Source: an uncultured Clostridia bacterium (GTDB taxonomy: Bacteria; Bacillota; Clostridia; Peptostreptococcales; Anaerovoracaceae). From it: a stretch of DNA of 50,874 bases. Under the pieces are notes generated by a model. It was not told the origin of the DNA, ran no database searches, and saw only the letters and a program-made list of their open reading frames with translations. Each line of letters begins with the position of its first letter. The first letter of the stretch is position 1. The translations under genes and the position numbers were made by a program. The stretch spans positions 1 to 50,874 of the forward strand of contig CALWNX010000052.1 in the NCBI GenBank assembly GCA_944382925.1, written 5' to 3'. Below are positions 28,345 to 36,493 of the stretch, piece after piece.

Positions 28345-29511
28345 TTACTGCGGCAGTCCGAACATGCCGTTTCTCTCGTGCAGCACGACGCCGCGCTTTT
28401 TCAGCTCGTCCATGTATTCCTGCGGGTCATAGACCTGATCCGGCGTGCGGATGCCCGCCTGATCGATGCCCTTGGCCAGAAGCTGCACGCCGACCGACAT
28501 CGAGCAGGCCGTGCTGCGGGCATAGCTGGCGATCTCGCCCCACTCGTCCTGACCCGGCGTTTTGGTGTAGAAGCGCAGCTCCGTTTCCTTGCCGTCAAGG
28601 ATACCCTTGCAGTCCACCACCAGCGAGAAGCCCCACAATTCTTCTTTCTTGAAATCATCGTTGGCAAAGATGAATTTCTCGATAAATTCTATCGGCGCGA
28701 TCTCGGTATCGCCTACTTTGATCGGCCTGGTAGTAAAGAAGCCGTAATCGTTGAGGAATTTGAGCATCCTGTGCTGACGCGGCGTCCAGGCGCCTCTGAT
28801 CGTGCAGACCTTGACAGAAGGCATCGTCATCGGGATGGTATATACTTCATTGTGCGGCACGTAATAGGCCGGCTGCGGGCCGAACGGCTCCGGAAAATCA
28901 ACGATTTTTTCGCCTGAGAACGGGCCGACATAATGCTGCTTTCCGCCCTCGTAATAGCTGCGGCCACCCTCGTTTGGATCGAGCTCCCACAGCGTGGTGC
29001 GCACCAGCCCCGGCGCCGTCTGGATGGCGCGGAAAGAAGCGAAGGCGATATGCACCTCGTCGAGGCGGTCGAGCTTCTCGTTGGCATAAGATGCGATCAT
29101 GTTGGAGGTGCCCGGCGAAATGCCGTCGCAGACTACGAACAGCAGTCCCTTCTCCTCCAGCAGGCCGTTCATCTTAAGCTGATCCTTGGTCGCGCCCAGA
29201 TCGGTGCCGGTCACGCCGGCCTCCACACAGCACTGCGTAATATACGTATCAAATTCAAACGGCAGGCAGTTGCAGACCAGATCGTAACCGTCTTTCATCA
29301 GCGCCACGACGGAGGCCTTGTCCTTTACCTGCACTTCGCGGGCGTCAAAGCGAGGATCGTTTAGCGATGCGACCAGCTCCCGCGCTTTTTCGTAATCGCC
29401 GTCCGCGACGGTAATCTTCTCAAATTCGCTGGTGGCCGCAAGGTCGCGAACAACCTCCGCGCCGATGAGGCCGCAGCCTCCCAGGACCAGCAGTTTCTTT
29501 AATTTCAGCAT
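28345..29511 (-). CDS. Saccharopine dehydrogenase-like NAD(P)-dependent oxidoreductase
   Basis: A 388-residue protein starting with a Rossmann motif (KKLLVLGGCGLIGAEVVRDL) and continuing as the saccharopine-dehydrogenase family (NCLPFEFDTYITQCCVEAGV, TDLGATKD, DGISPGTSNMIA). Known relatives act on saccharopine or other N-linked amino acid conjugates, or on carboxynorspermidine. Here it probably oxidises or reduces an amino acid intermediate of the cluster; the substrate is unknown. It has a strong GGAGGGAG site and lies between the PLP-enzyme and acyl-CoA dehydrogenase genes with short gaps. Confidence 0.87.
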   Translation of the reverse strand: MLKLKKLLVLGGCGLIGAEVVRDLAATSEFEKITVADGDYEKARELVASLNDPRFDAREVQVKDKASVVALMKDGYDLVCNCLPFEFDTYITQCCVEAGVTGTDLGATKDQLKMNGLLEEKGLLFVVCDGISPGTSNMIASYANEKLDRLDEVHIAFASFRAIQTAPGLVRTTLWELDPNEGGRSYYEGGKQHYVGPFSGEKIVDFPEPFGPQPAYYVPHNEVYTIPMTMPSVKVCTIRGAWTPRQHRMLKFLNDYGFFTTRPIKVGDTEIAPIEFIEKFIFANDDFKKEELWGFSLVVDCKGILDGKETELRFYTKTPGQDEWGEIASYARSTACSMSVGVQLLAKGIDQAGIRTPDQVYDPQEYMDELKKRGVVLHERNGMFGLPQ

Positions 29512-29523
29512 CCTTCTCCCTCC

Positions 29524-30717
29524 TTATGCGTGCGCCGCGTCGCGTATGCGCTCAAGCGCCCTGGCCAGTACGGTCCGTGAGCAGGCCAGATTCAGGCGCA
29601 CGAACAGCTCGCCCGCGCTGCCGAACTCGTAGCCCATACACGGCTCGACCTTTGCTTTATTGTAAAAGAAATCCGCAAGCTCCCTGCCGTCCTTACAGCC
29701 CAGGCCGCTGCAGTCCACCCAGACCAGATAGGTGCCCTGGGAAGGAACGGCTTTAAGCTCAGGCAGCTTGGCCGCGAGAAAATCATAGAGATACTGCTTG
29801 TTGCCGTCTACATAGGCGATAGCCTGATCGAGCCACTCTTCGCAAGCAGGATCACCGTAGGCCACCTCCGTCGCCAGCGCGCCGAATATATTATCGAGCC
29901 TCGTCTGCGCGATGCCAAGCTGCTTCTCAAATTCCGCTCTTTTTTCTGCATCGGCCAGCACCAGCGTCGAGGTCTGAAAGCCGCCGAGATTGAAGCCCTT
30001 GTTGGCCGAATAGCAGGACAGGGAATTTTTCGCCGCCGCCTCGCTGAGCGAATAAAACGGCACATGGCCCTTGTCCTTGGCGATGAAATCGGCATGGATC
30101 TCGTCGGAAACGACGAAGACGCCGTATTTTTCTGCCAGCTCCGCGATTCTCCCAAGCTCCTCGCGCGTCCACACGCGGCCCGAAGGATTGTGCGGATTGG
30201 AGATCGTCATCATCTTGACGTCTCCGCCCTTGAGCTTTGCTTCCAGATCGTCAAAATCAATGCGCACAAGGCCGTCCTCGCCGATAACAAGCGGAGACTC
30301 CACCAGCGTGCGGCCGCTCTTGGGTATCATTTCAAAGAGCGGATCGTAGTTCGGCATCAGCAGCAGAACCTTATCGCCCTTTTCCGTCAGCATGTTCAAA
30401 ATGATATCTATCGCAAAGACCACGCCCGGCGCCGCATAAGTCACCCATTCCTTCTGCGGCTGGCAGCCGAAACGCCTCTGCTGCCAGGAAAGGAACAGCT
30501 CGGTGTGGTTGCGGCTCCTGACAGGATAGCCGTAAAGTCCGTGCTCGGCTCTTTTGACTACAGCCTCGACGATCGGATCGGCGCAGCGAAAATCCATATC
30601 CGCCACCCACATGGGAATCAGCTGTCCGTCTGCGAGACCGTGCTCGTCGCGGTACCACTTATAAGAATCCGTGCCCTTCCTGTTAATGATCGTATCAAAA
30701 TCGTATTTTTTCGTCAT
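29524..30717 (-). CDS. MalY/PatB-type PLP-dependent enzyme (C-S lyase or aminotransferase)
   Basis: A 397-residue class I/II aminotransferase-fold protein of the MalY/PatB subgroup. The region MWVADMDFRCADPIVEA is typical of it; NPHNPSGRVW, VVSDEIHADF and the Schiff-base Lys in SANKGFNLGGF follow, with the late Arg in RLNLACSR. Characterised members are cystathionine/cysteine C-S lyases, but aminotransferase activity is possible. In this cluster an amino-group reaction on a pathway intermediate is the likely job. The ATG at 30717 begins 1 base after the upstream CoA-transferase stop, using GAGGGGG within its end. Confidence 0.88.
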   Translation of the reverse strand: MTKKYDFDTIINRKGTDSYKWYRDEHGLADGQLIPMWVADMDFRCADPIVEAVVKRAEHGLYGYPVRSRNHTELFLSWQQRRFGCQPQKEWVTYAAPGVVFAIDIILNMLTEKGDKVLLLMPNYDPLFEMIPKSGRTLVESPLVIGEDGLVRIDFDDLEAKLKGGDVKMMTISNPHNPSGRVWTREELGRIAELAEKYGVFVVSDEIHADFIAKDKGHVPFYSLSEAAAKNSLSCYSANKGFNLGGFQTSTLVLADAEKRAEFEKQLGIAQTRLDNIFGALATEVAYGDPACEEWLDQAIAYVDGNKQYLYDFLAAKLPELKAVPSQGTYLVWVDCSGLGCKDGRELADFFYNKAKVEPCMGYEFGSAGELFVRLNLACSRTVLARALERIRDAAHA

Positions 30718-30718
30718 G

Positions 30719-31942
30719 CTAGGCCCCCTCATATTCACAAGTCTGGATTACGCCCTCTGCCTCAAGCGCGGCGATCTCCTCCTCCGTATAGCCAAGCTCG
30801 GCGAGCACAGAGGAAGTGTTCTCGCCCAGCTTCGGCGAGCTTCTGTATACGTCGGCCGGCGTCTTTTCAAATTTAATCGGATGACCGACGGCCTTGAACA
30901 TACCGACGTTGTGGTCGTCGATTTCAAGCACCATATCGCGCTCCTGCATGTGCTGCGACTCTATCGTCTGACCGGCATGAATCACAGGACAGGCGGCAAA
31001 GTGACGACCCGAGAAGCGCTCCTCTATCTCGTCCTTTGAAAGCGCGGCAAAGACCTTCTTCATCTCCTCGATCAGCGCCTCATTGTGCCGGCAGCGCAGC
31101 TCGTTGGTGGCAAACCTTTCGTCAGCCAGCAGATCCTCACGGCCGCTTTCGTGGCAGAATTCCGCAAAGCCTTGATCGGTAATGGCCGAAAAGGCGACCC
31201 AGCCGTCCCTGCACTGCACCACGTCGTAAGGCGAATAAAGGTGCGTGCGGCTGTTGCCCTGGCGCTTTAGCATGCGTCCGTTGCCGAAATATTCGAGAAT
31301 CGTGTCCTCGATCGAGGCAAAGAGCGCATCCTGCATCGCCACGTCTACGGTCTGTCCTTCGCCTGTCATCAGCTGATGATAATAGGCGCAGGCCGTACCA
31401 AAGGCTGCCATCAGGCCGGTGTAGCTGTCGCCGATCGAGCAGCCCGACCTGATCGGCTGTTCATCGGGCAGGCCGGTCTGATCCATGAGGCCGCAGGTTG
31501 CTTCGATCACATTGTCGTATGCAGCCAGCGATGCCATGGGGCCATCCTGTCCGTAACCGGTGATCGAGGTGAAAACGAGCTTTGGATTGATCTTTTTCAG
31601 CTCTTCATACCCAAGTCCCAGCCTGTCGAGCGTGCCGACCTTGAAATTGTTGACAACTATATCGGCCTTGCCCGCCAGCTTTCTGATGATTTCCGCTCCG
31701 CGCGGATCGCGCATATTGACGGCGATGCCCTCTTTATTTCTGTTATAAAGCGCATAATAGCCGCTTTCACCCTTATGCGGGCCGGATTTCCTCAGCGGAG
31801 ACCACTCTCTTGTCTGATCGCCGCTGCCAAGTCTTTCGACCTTGATCACGCGCGCGCCGTAGTCGGCCAGATTGAGCGTGCAGTACGGGCCGCTGAAGGC
31901 CTGTGTAAAGTCAAGTACGGTGACTCCCTCAAGTGGCTTCAT
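30719..31942 (-). CDS. Class III (CaiB/BaiF) CoA-transferase, catalytic-type subunit
   Basis: A 407-residue class III CoA-transferase. It begins with the usual LEGVTVLDFTQAFSGPYCT and has VKVERLGSGD, NRNKEGIAVNMRDPRG and the active-site Asp172 in GCSIGDSYTGL, aligning with the catalytic Asp of CaiB. It would exchange CoA between carboxylates, for example a product acyl-CoA and the incoming acid. Its ATG overlaps the stop of the second CoA-transferase gene (ATGA), so the two are made together and may form a heteromer. Confidence 0.93.
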   Translation of the reverse strand: MKPLEGVTVLDFTQAFSGPYCTLNLADYGARVIKVERLGSGDQTREWSPLRKSGPHKGESGYYALYNRNKEGIAVNMRDPRGAEIIRKLAGKADIVVNNFKVGTLDRLGLGYEELKKINPKLVFTSITGYGQDGPMASLAAYDNVIEATCGLMDQTGLPDEQPIRSGCSIGDSYTGLMAAFGTACAYYHQLMTGEGQTVDVAMQDALFASIEDTILEYFGNGRMLKRQGNSRTHLYSPYDVVQCRDGWVAFSAITDQGFAEFCHESGREDLLADERFATNELRCRHNEALIEEMKKVFAALSKDEIEERFSGRHFAACPVIHAGQTIESQHMQERDMVLEIDDHNVGMFKAVGHPIKFEKTPADVYRSSPKLGENTSSVLAELGYTEEEIAALEAEGVIQTCEYEGA

Positions 31943-33093
31943 TCTGCGTCCCTCCTTATCGTTGCCAGGATTTCTTCGTTATCCTCTCCCAGCCGCGGCG
32001 CCGGCTTGGAAACGCTGCCCGGCGTAGCTGAAAGCTTGGCGACGATGCCGGGCATCTTCACCTCGCCGACCACCGGGTCAGGCACGGCAATCACCATCTG
32101 GCGATGCTTGAGCTGCTCGCTGTCCATCGCCTCGCGGGCCGTGCAGACCGAGCCGCAGGGGATCTTGCGGGCAGAGAGGATTTCTTCTATCTCAAATTTT
32201 GTCATTTTCTGCGTGATGGCCTCGATCTTATCTCTGAGACCGCCGTCCAGATAATGCTCTCCGCGCAGCGAGTTGGTAGCATAGCGCGGATCGCCCAAAA
32301 GCTCTTCAAGTCCCAGCGCGCGGCAGAATTTTTCCCATTGCTCGTCGGTCGAGACGCCGATGGAAACAAAGCCGTCTCTGGTCGCATATGTATCGTAAGG
32401 GGCGATCGCCTGCGACATGTTGCCGTTTCTGATATGCTGATGGCCGTTAAATTCGATGTCCACCATGCCGTCCTCCAGTACGGAAAACAGCGAGTCTGCG
32501 GCGGAAACATCGACGCGCTGGCCTTCTCCGCCCTTGCGCACGTTGATCACCGCCAGCACGATGCCCAGCGCCAGGTGCATGCCTCCGTAAAGGTTGCCCA
32601 GCTGCGCGCCCATCGTGATCGGCGCGCCGCCGCCGTAGCCCGTCATGTCAAGCATGCTGCTCGCGGCCTGCGCCGTATTGTCAAAGCAGGCTCTTTCTTT
32701 CTTCTGCCCGAAACGGCCGTAGCCCGTCAGCGTGGCATAGACCAGCTTGGGGTTGATGGCGCTGAGGACCTCATAGCCAAGGCCCAGCTTTTCCATGGTG
32801 CCGCAGCGGAAATTTTCGCAGACGACGTCGACGTCTCTGACGAGCTCCCTGATGACGTTTTTTCCTTCTTCAGTCTTGAGATCCAAAGCGATGCTCTTCT
32901 TCCCCCGGTTCAGGTAGGCGTGATATGCGCTGTAGCCGTCGATCTTGGGCGCCAGGGAGCGCAGCAGATCTCCGCTCTCCGGCTTTTCTACCTTGATGAC
33001 TTCGGCGCCGAAATCAGCCAGCAGCATGGTGGCAAAGGAAGCGCCGTGAACCTGTGAAAAATCCAGCACCCTGATTCCTTCTAATGCCTTCAT
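31939..33093 (-). CDS. Class III CoA-transferase-like subunit lacking the active-site Asp
   Basis: A 384-residue CaiB-family protein (LEGIRVLDFSQVHGASFATM, VIKVEKPESGD, YLNRGKKSIALDLKTEEG). Where the family and its neighbour have the catalytic Asp (IGDSYTG), this protein has Asn167 (LGNLYGG). It is therefore probably a non-catalytic or altered partner subunit; heteromeric class III transferases such as BbsEF are known. The start at 33093 matches the family N-terminus, but AAAGGA is 11 bases away. An ATG at 33129 with AAAGG 5 bases upstream is a possible alternative that adds 12 residues. Confidence 0.87.
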   Translation of the reverse strand: MKALEGIRVLDFSQVHGASFATMLLADFGAEVIKVEKPESGDLLRSLAPKIDGYSAYHAYLNRGKKSIALDLKTEEGKNVIRELVRDVDVVCENFRCGTMEKLGLGYEVLSAINPKLVYATLTGYGRFGQKKERACFDNTAQAASSMLDMTGYGGGAPITMGAQLGNLYGGMHLALGIVLAVINVRKGGEGQRVDVSAADSLFSVLEDGMVDIEFNGHQHIRNGNMSQAIAPYDTYATRDGFVSIGVSTDEQWEKFCRALGLEELLGDPRYATNSLRGEHYLDGGLRDKIEAITQKMTKFEIEEILSARKIPCGSVCTAREAMDSEQLKHRQMVIAVPDPVVGEVKMPGIVAKLSATPGSVSKPAPRLGEDNEEILATIRRDAE

Positions 33094-33145
33094 TATATAT
33101 TTGATCCTTTCCCTGTAATATAATGACATACAAGCCTTTCACAGT

Positions 33146-33175
33146 AAAAGCGTGTGACAATTGCCACACGCTTTT
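33146..33175 (-). terminator. Intercistronic terminator-like hairpin
   Basis: A perfect 11-bp stem (AAAAGCGTGTG/CACACGCTTTT, 8-base loop) begins 6 bases beyond the ammonia-lyase-like gene's stop. In the direction of transcription it ends in only four T before ACTG, so it is probably a partial terminator. It may lower expression of the downstream CoA-transferase to MBL genes relative to nhaC and the lyase. Confidence 0.5.
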
Positions 33176-33181
33176 GTCTGC

Positions 33182-33616
33182 TTAGAATCTCTTTTCCTGT
33201 TCTGCCCTAGGCTTTTTAACTACACAAGTGCCGGTACCGTCGCAGACGAGCACTGGCGGATCGAGAACCTCGAACCAATCCTCTTTGGAATGGTTGGCGA
33301 TCACCTTGTAGATCCTGTAGCCGTAGGTGCGCGAGCGGTTGCCCTCGCTCTCCAGCCAGAGGATCACTTCGATGGTATCGCCGGCAAACAGGCTGGCGCG
33401 GAAGTTACAGTTCAGATTGACGAGCAGCGAACCGTCGCCGTTATCTCTTCTGACGGTAAAATCAGTCAGAGCGTCTACCGCGAAAGCAACGATCTGCGGA
33501 CCCGAATACATGCCCTCGGCATAGTGAGTTCCCTCGTTGTTGGTCTTGTAGCGAAGCCTGATCTCTTTGACTTCAGGGCCGTAATCGTTGACGATTTCGA
33601 ACTTTCTCTCTTCCAT
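33182..33616 (-). CDS. Beta-aminoacyl-CoA ammonia lyase family protein (Acl/Kal-like hotdog)
   Basis: A 144-residue single-domain hotdog protein. The segments FAGDTIEVILWLESEGNRSR and PPVLVCDGTGTCVVKK closely resemble what I recall of 3-aminobutyryl-CoA ammonia lyase (Kal, lysine fermentation) and beta-alanyl-CoA ammonia lyase (Acl, about 145 residues). Those enzymes eliminate ammonia from beta-aminoacyl-CoA to give an enoyl-CoA. With CoA-transferases, an acyl-CoA dehydrogenase and EtfAB in the same cluster the role fits well; the exact substrate is inference. AGGAGG precedes the ATG. A hairpin lies on each side of the gene. Confidence 0.78.
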   Translation of the reverse strand: MEERKFEIVNDYGPEVKEIRLRYKTNNEGTHYAEGMYSGPQIVAFAVDALTDFTVRRDNGDGSLLVNLNCNFRASLFAGDTIEVILWLESEGNRSRTYGYRIYKVIANHSKEDWFEVLDPPVLVCDGTGTCVVKKPRAEQEKRF

Positions 33617-33647
33617 AGCTAAAAATCCTCCTAGTTAATTATATTTT

Positions 33648-33684
33648 ACAGGGCCGGAAGCTGCTTGCGCGGCTTCCGGCCTGT
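33648..33684 (-). promoter_or_regulatory. Intercistronic GC-rich hairpin between nhaC and the lyase gene
   Basis: A strong stem (GGCCGGAAGC at 33652-33661 with GCTTCCGGCC at 33672-33681, plus flanking ACAG/TGT pairing) lies just after nhaC. In the sense of transcription it is followed by AAAATATAATT, not a T tract, so it is not an intrinsic terminator. An mRNA processing or stability element is more likely. Confidence 0.5.
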
Positions 33685-33713
33685 TTGTAACTTATTCAGT
33701 TTGCTCTGTAAGC

Positions 33714-35279
33714 CTAGCCCTTGGTAGTGCCGTAATGCTTGCTCATGTAAGCCTTGTGAGCGATGAAGGCGAAGAGCCAGGAGCCGAAGATGGTGATAGC
33801 CATGCCGATGGCAGCGGACGGATAGAGGCCGATGCTGTCGTACAGGAGGCCAACCTCGATGAAGGCGATAGCCGAAGCGCCGGCTACGCATACTGCGTAA
33901 GGCAGCTGGGTACGAACGTGCGCCAGGTGGTTGCAGCTCGATCCCATGGAGGACAGTACAGTCGTATCAGAGATCGGGGAGCAGTGGTCGCCGAAGATAC
34001 CGCCGGCAACAACCAGACCGATAGCCGGTTCCATCGGAGCGCCGATAGCGGCGGCCAGAGGAATGGAGATCGGCAGGTAGATGGCGAAGGTACCCCAGGA
34101 AGTACCGGTGCAGAAAGCGGTGAACGCGCAAACTACGAACAGTACCACGAACATCATGGTCGGAGTCAGGAACTCCTGAGTGAGGCTGATAACGTAGTTG
34201 GTAGTACCAACAGCGTCGCAGACATCACCGATGGACCAGGCCAGAACCAGGATGCAGCAGCATTCCATCATGTTGGCAAAGCCGTGAGTTACGGCAGCGA
34301 TAGCTTCCTTAACAGTGTAAACCTTATCCTTGACAGTGTAGATGGCAGCTACAACGGTAGCGATGGCAAAAGCGGTTACCAGCGACTTCATGGAAGCGGC
34401 GTTGGCCATGGCCTCTGCTACGCCAACCTTCGGGAATCCGCCGGTCCACAGCAGTCCGCCGAAGATGAATACTACCAGCACGATGAGAGGAACTACCATC
34501 GAGGACAGTTTCGGAGTCGCACCCTCAGGGATTACGATCTCTCTGGTCAGACCCTCGGTAGCGTCTTCGTCAGCGATAACCTTGCCGGTCTCGGCAGCTC
34601 TCTTCTCAGCTCTCTCCATCGGACCGAAGTCAAAGCCGGTCACGGCGATGAAGTAAACGAGGATAACAGCGCCTACGGTGTAGAACATGAACGGTACGGC
34701 TCTGTTGAACATTACGATACCGTTGGCGTCATAACCGATGGACTCGAACTGCTGGTTCATAATGGACAGGATGTAGGCACCCCAGGAAGTGAAGAAGAAC
34801 ATGGACGGCATAGTGGCGGAAGTAGCGTCTACTATGTAAGCCAGCTTCTCTCTGGAAACCTTCATCTTATCGGTCAGCGGCTTGAATACAGGTCCGATCA
34901 GCACCGGGTTGGTGGAGTCGGAGAAGAAGATGATCGTACCGCCGAGGGCAGCCATCACCTGAGCTCCCTTTCCGCCCTTGATCTTGGCAGCCAGCGTATC
35001 GGCGAACACTCTGGCGCCGCCGCCGGTCTCCAGCAGGTACGAGAAGGATCCGCAGAATACTACCATGATGATAACGGCAGCGTTGTCCGGATTGCCCAGG
35101 GCATTAAACGTGTAATCGCCAAAAGCAGAATACAGACCTGCTAATGGATTGTAGTTGCTTACCAATGTGGCTCCTACCCAGACAGCTACGAACAGGGAAA
35201 CGAGTACCTGTTTGGTAGCCATAGCCAGGACGATGGCCAGTATTGGTGGCAGTAAGCTTAAAATACCAATAGTTTCCAT
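33714..35279 (-). CDS. NhaC-family Na+/H+ antiporter-type transporter
   Basis: A 521-residue membrane protein with about 12 helices. The family hallmark FGDHCSPISDTTVLSSMGSSCNHLAHVRTQLPYA is present near residue 440, as is FFSDSTNPVLIGPVFKPL. NhaC-type proteins exchange Na+ for H+, and some relatives carry amino or carboxylic acids (for example malate/lactate). At the head of a catabolic cluster, uptake of the pathway substrate or ion balance is plausible. TAGGAG precedes the ATG. It is the first gene behind the sigma-54 promoter at 35494-35509, with a roughly 200-base leader. Confidence 0.93.
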   Translation of the reverse strand: METIGILSLLPPILAIVLAMATKQVLVSLFVAVWVGATLVSNYNPLAGLYSAFGDYTFNALGNPDNAAVIIMVVFCGSFSYLLETGGGARVFADTLAAKIKGGKGAQVMAALGGTIIFFSDSTNPVLIGPVFKPLTDKMKVSREKLAYIVDATSATMPSMFFFTSWGAYILSIMNQQFESIGYDANGIVMFNRAVPFMFYTVGAVILVYFIAVTGFDFGPMERAEKRAAETGKVIADEDATEGLTREIVIPEGATPKLSSMVVPLIVLVVFIFGGLLWTGGFPKVGVAEAMANAASMKSLVTAFAIATVVAAIYTVKDKVYTVKEAIAAVTHGFANMMECCCILVLAWSIGDVCDAVGTTNYVISLTQEFLTPTMMFVVLFVVCAFTAFCTGTSWGTFAIYLPISIPLAAAIGAPMEPAIGLVVAGGIFGDHCSPISDTTVLSSMGSSCNHLAHVRTQLPYAVCVAGASAIAFIEVGLLYDSIGLYPSAAIGMAITIFGSWLFAFIAHKAYMSKHYGTTKG

Positions 35280-35493
35280 AGTCTTTTCTCCTAGTTTTAA
35301 AAATTTTGATCCAACTACTTATTTACCTTCTAAGCGTTTTCTTGCCTGTGCGCAGCCAGCTCGCGCCGCGTCAGGTCTTGTGCCGGCGTTCAGATAATGC
35401 CGGCGAATGATTGCCTTGGAGAGCGAGCTCTCTCCCATCAACAATTAAATGCCTCCTTTCTCGTTTCAAACTGTTGATAACAGTTAAATTTAT

Positions 35494-35509
35494 TGCAAAA
35501 AATGTGCCA
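35494..35509 (-). promoter_or_regulatory. Sigma-54 (-24/-12) promoter of the nhaC/CoA cluster
   Basis: Read on the minus strand, TGGCAC-N5-TTGCA matches the sigma-54 consensus exactly with the required GG-N10-GC spacing. Transcription should start near 35483. The leader to the nhaC ATG (35279) is about 204 bases and holds two hairpins: GGAGAG/CTCTCC at 35418-35435, and GCCGGC at 35382-35387 pairing with 35399-35404. No riboswitch class was recognised there. A sigma-54 activator gene lies about 1 kb upstream. Confidence 0.85.
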
Positions 35510-35600
35510 GAAACCTTCTTCACCTCTTTGACAAGGATCGTGCATTTCCAAGACATTTTGAGCACAAATTGTTCACATTTCCGGCGCAAAGACGCCCTGT

Positions 35601-35781
35601 CGTAAAAAATATTTTACGTTTTTAGTCATCAGAAACGCGCTTATAAAAATATTTTTACGGTCGCGTTTTAACGCTATCTTTGCGGCCTGTTTCTGATTTT
35701 GCCGGGATTAAACCCTGCCTGGCGGGCATCATATATGCCGGACAAAACCGACGCCGCACATTTCGTTAAAAAATTTTTACG
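35601..35781. promoter_or_regulatory. Three 18-bp inverted repeats, probable activator binding sites
   Basis: Three related 18-base sites lie upstream of the sigma-54 promoter: CGTAAAAAATATTTTACG (35601-35618), TATAAAAATATTTTTACG (35642-35659) and CGTTAAAAAATTTTTACG (35764-35781). Their centres are roughly 126, 167 and 289 bases before the expected start site, the usual range for enhancer-like upstream activator sequences. The consensus is CGT(A/T)AAAAA(A/T)(A/T)TTTTACG. The nearby Fis-type activator is the obvious candidate protein. The rest of 35280-35783 holds the promoter and leader. Confidence 0.72.
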
Positions 35782-35783
35782 TT

Positions 35784-36389
35784 TTATAGTCCTAACGCCT
35801 CGTCGATAATAATGACCTCTGCTTCTGTATCGAGCAGGCGGCGAAAATATATCACCAGGGCGTTGCAGATGCGTTCCGGGCTGTTGCAGTCACGGCAGAT
35901 GCCTGTACCCAGCGCACAGGGCGTCTTTGTCTGCAGCCGTCTGGCGTTGGCCGGGGCGGCTATCTCGCGCGCCCGCCTTGTCGCCTCCTCCAGATCGGAG
36001 CAGAGCTTGTTGCTGCCCAGGACAAAGAAGACCTTTTTATGTCCGAAAAGCGAGCCGGCTACTCTGTTGCCGCTGCCGTCCAGGTTGACCATCACGCCGT
36101 CTTCTGTAGCCGCATTGACAGAGGTAAAAAAGTAGTCTGCCAAAAGCGCCTGCCTGGCTGTGGCCAGAAAGCTCTCGTTATCCGCGCACTGGTTGGGGTC
36201 AAAGACGGTGTTGTCCTCCCTAAGCAGGTCGTAAAGCTCAAGCTCGGCCAGCGTCAGCGAATCGCCAAAGCCGATCGTGCTGCCGCAGAAAAGACCGCCC
36301 AGATATGTGCGCGCTTCCTCGCGGCCGGCAAAAAAACTGACCTCATAGCCTTTTTTCTTGAATGCAGCTATAAGCCTGTCCCTGTCCAT
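35784..36389 (-). CDS. LUD domain protein (LutC/YkgG-like)
   Basis: A 201-residue protein with a LUD domain (TIGFGDSLTLAELEL, NLDGSGNRVAGSLFG, FVLGSNKL, ARLQTKTPCALGTGICRDC-like C-terminus). LUD proteins occur in lactate-utilisation complexes, but the stand-alone members in Clostridia have no settled function. The cysteines near the C-terminus might bind metal. The ATG at 36389 has AAAGGAGG 9 bases upstream; the TTG at 36398 touches that site and is rejected. It has its own sigma-A promoter, and one of the 18-bp repeats begins 3 bases beyond its stop. Confidence 0.87.
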   Translation of the reverse strand: MDRDRLIAAFKKKGYEVSFFAGREEARTYLGGLFCGSTIGFGDSLTLAELELYDLLREDNTVFDPNQCADNESFLATARQALLADYFFTSVNAATEDGVMVNLDGSGNRVAGSLFGHKKVFFVLGSNKLCSDLEEATRRAREIAAPANARRLQTKTPCALGTGICRDCNSPERICNALVIYFRRLLDTEAEVIIIDEALGL

Positions 36390-36420
36390 GACCGGCAACC
36401 TCCTTTAACAAAACAAAAAT

Positions 36421-36449
36421 ATTATATATTTTTTTCACAAGCTTTGCAA
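36421..36449 (-). promoter_or_regulatory. Sigma-A promoter for the LUD gene
   Basis: On the minus strand TTGCAA (36444-36449) and a perfect TATAAT (36421-36426) are separated by 17 bases, 32 bases before the ATG at 36389. The LUD gene is therefore probably constitutive and separate from both its upstream regulator gene and the sigma-54 operon. Confidence 0.68.
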
Positions 36450-36493
36450 ACGATTTTTATGTACGAAGTAAATTTTGGCAACATTTTCACTTT

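Noticed and set aside
20980-35279. Standard lysine fermentation cluster
   Set aside because: The ammonia-lyase-like gene fits, but lysine 2,3-aminomutase, the 5,6-aminomutase, kdd and kce are absent from the window.
35382-35435. Riboswitch in the nhaC leader
   Set aside because: Two simple hairpins are present, but no known riboswitch core was recognised.
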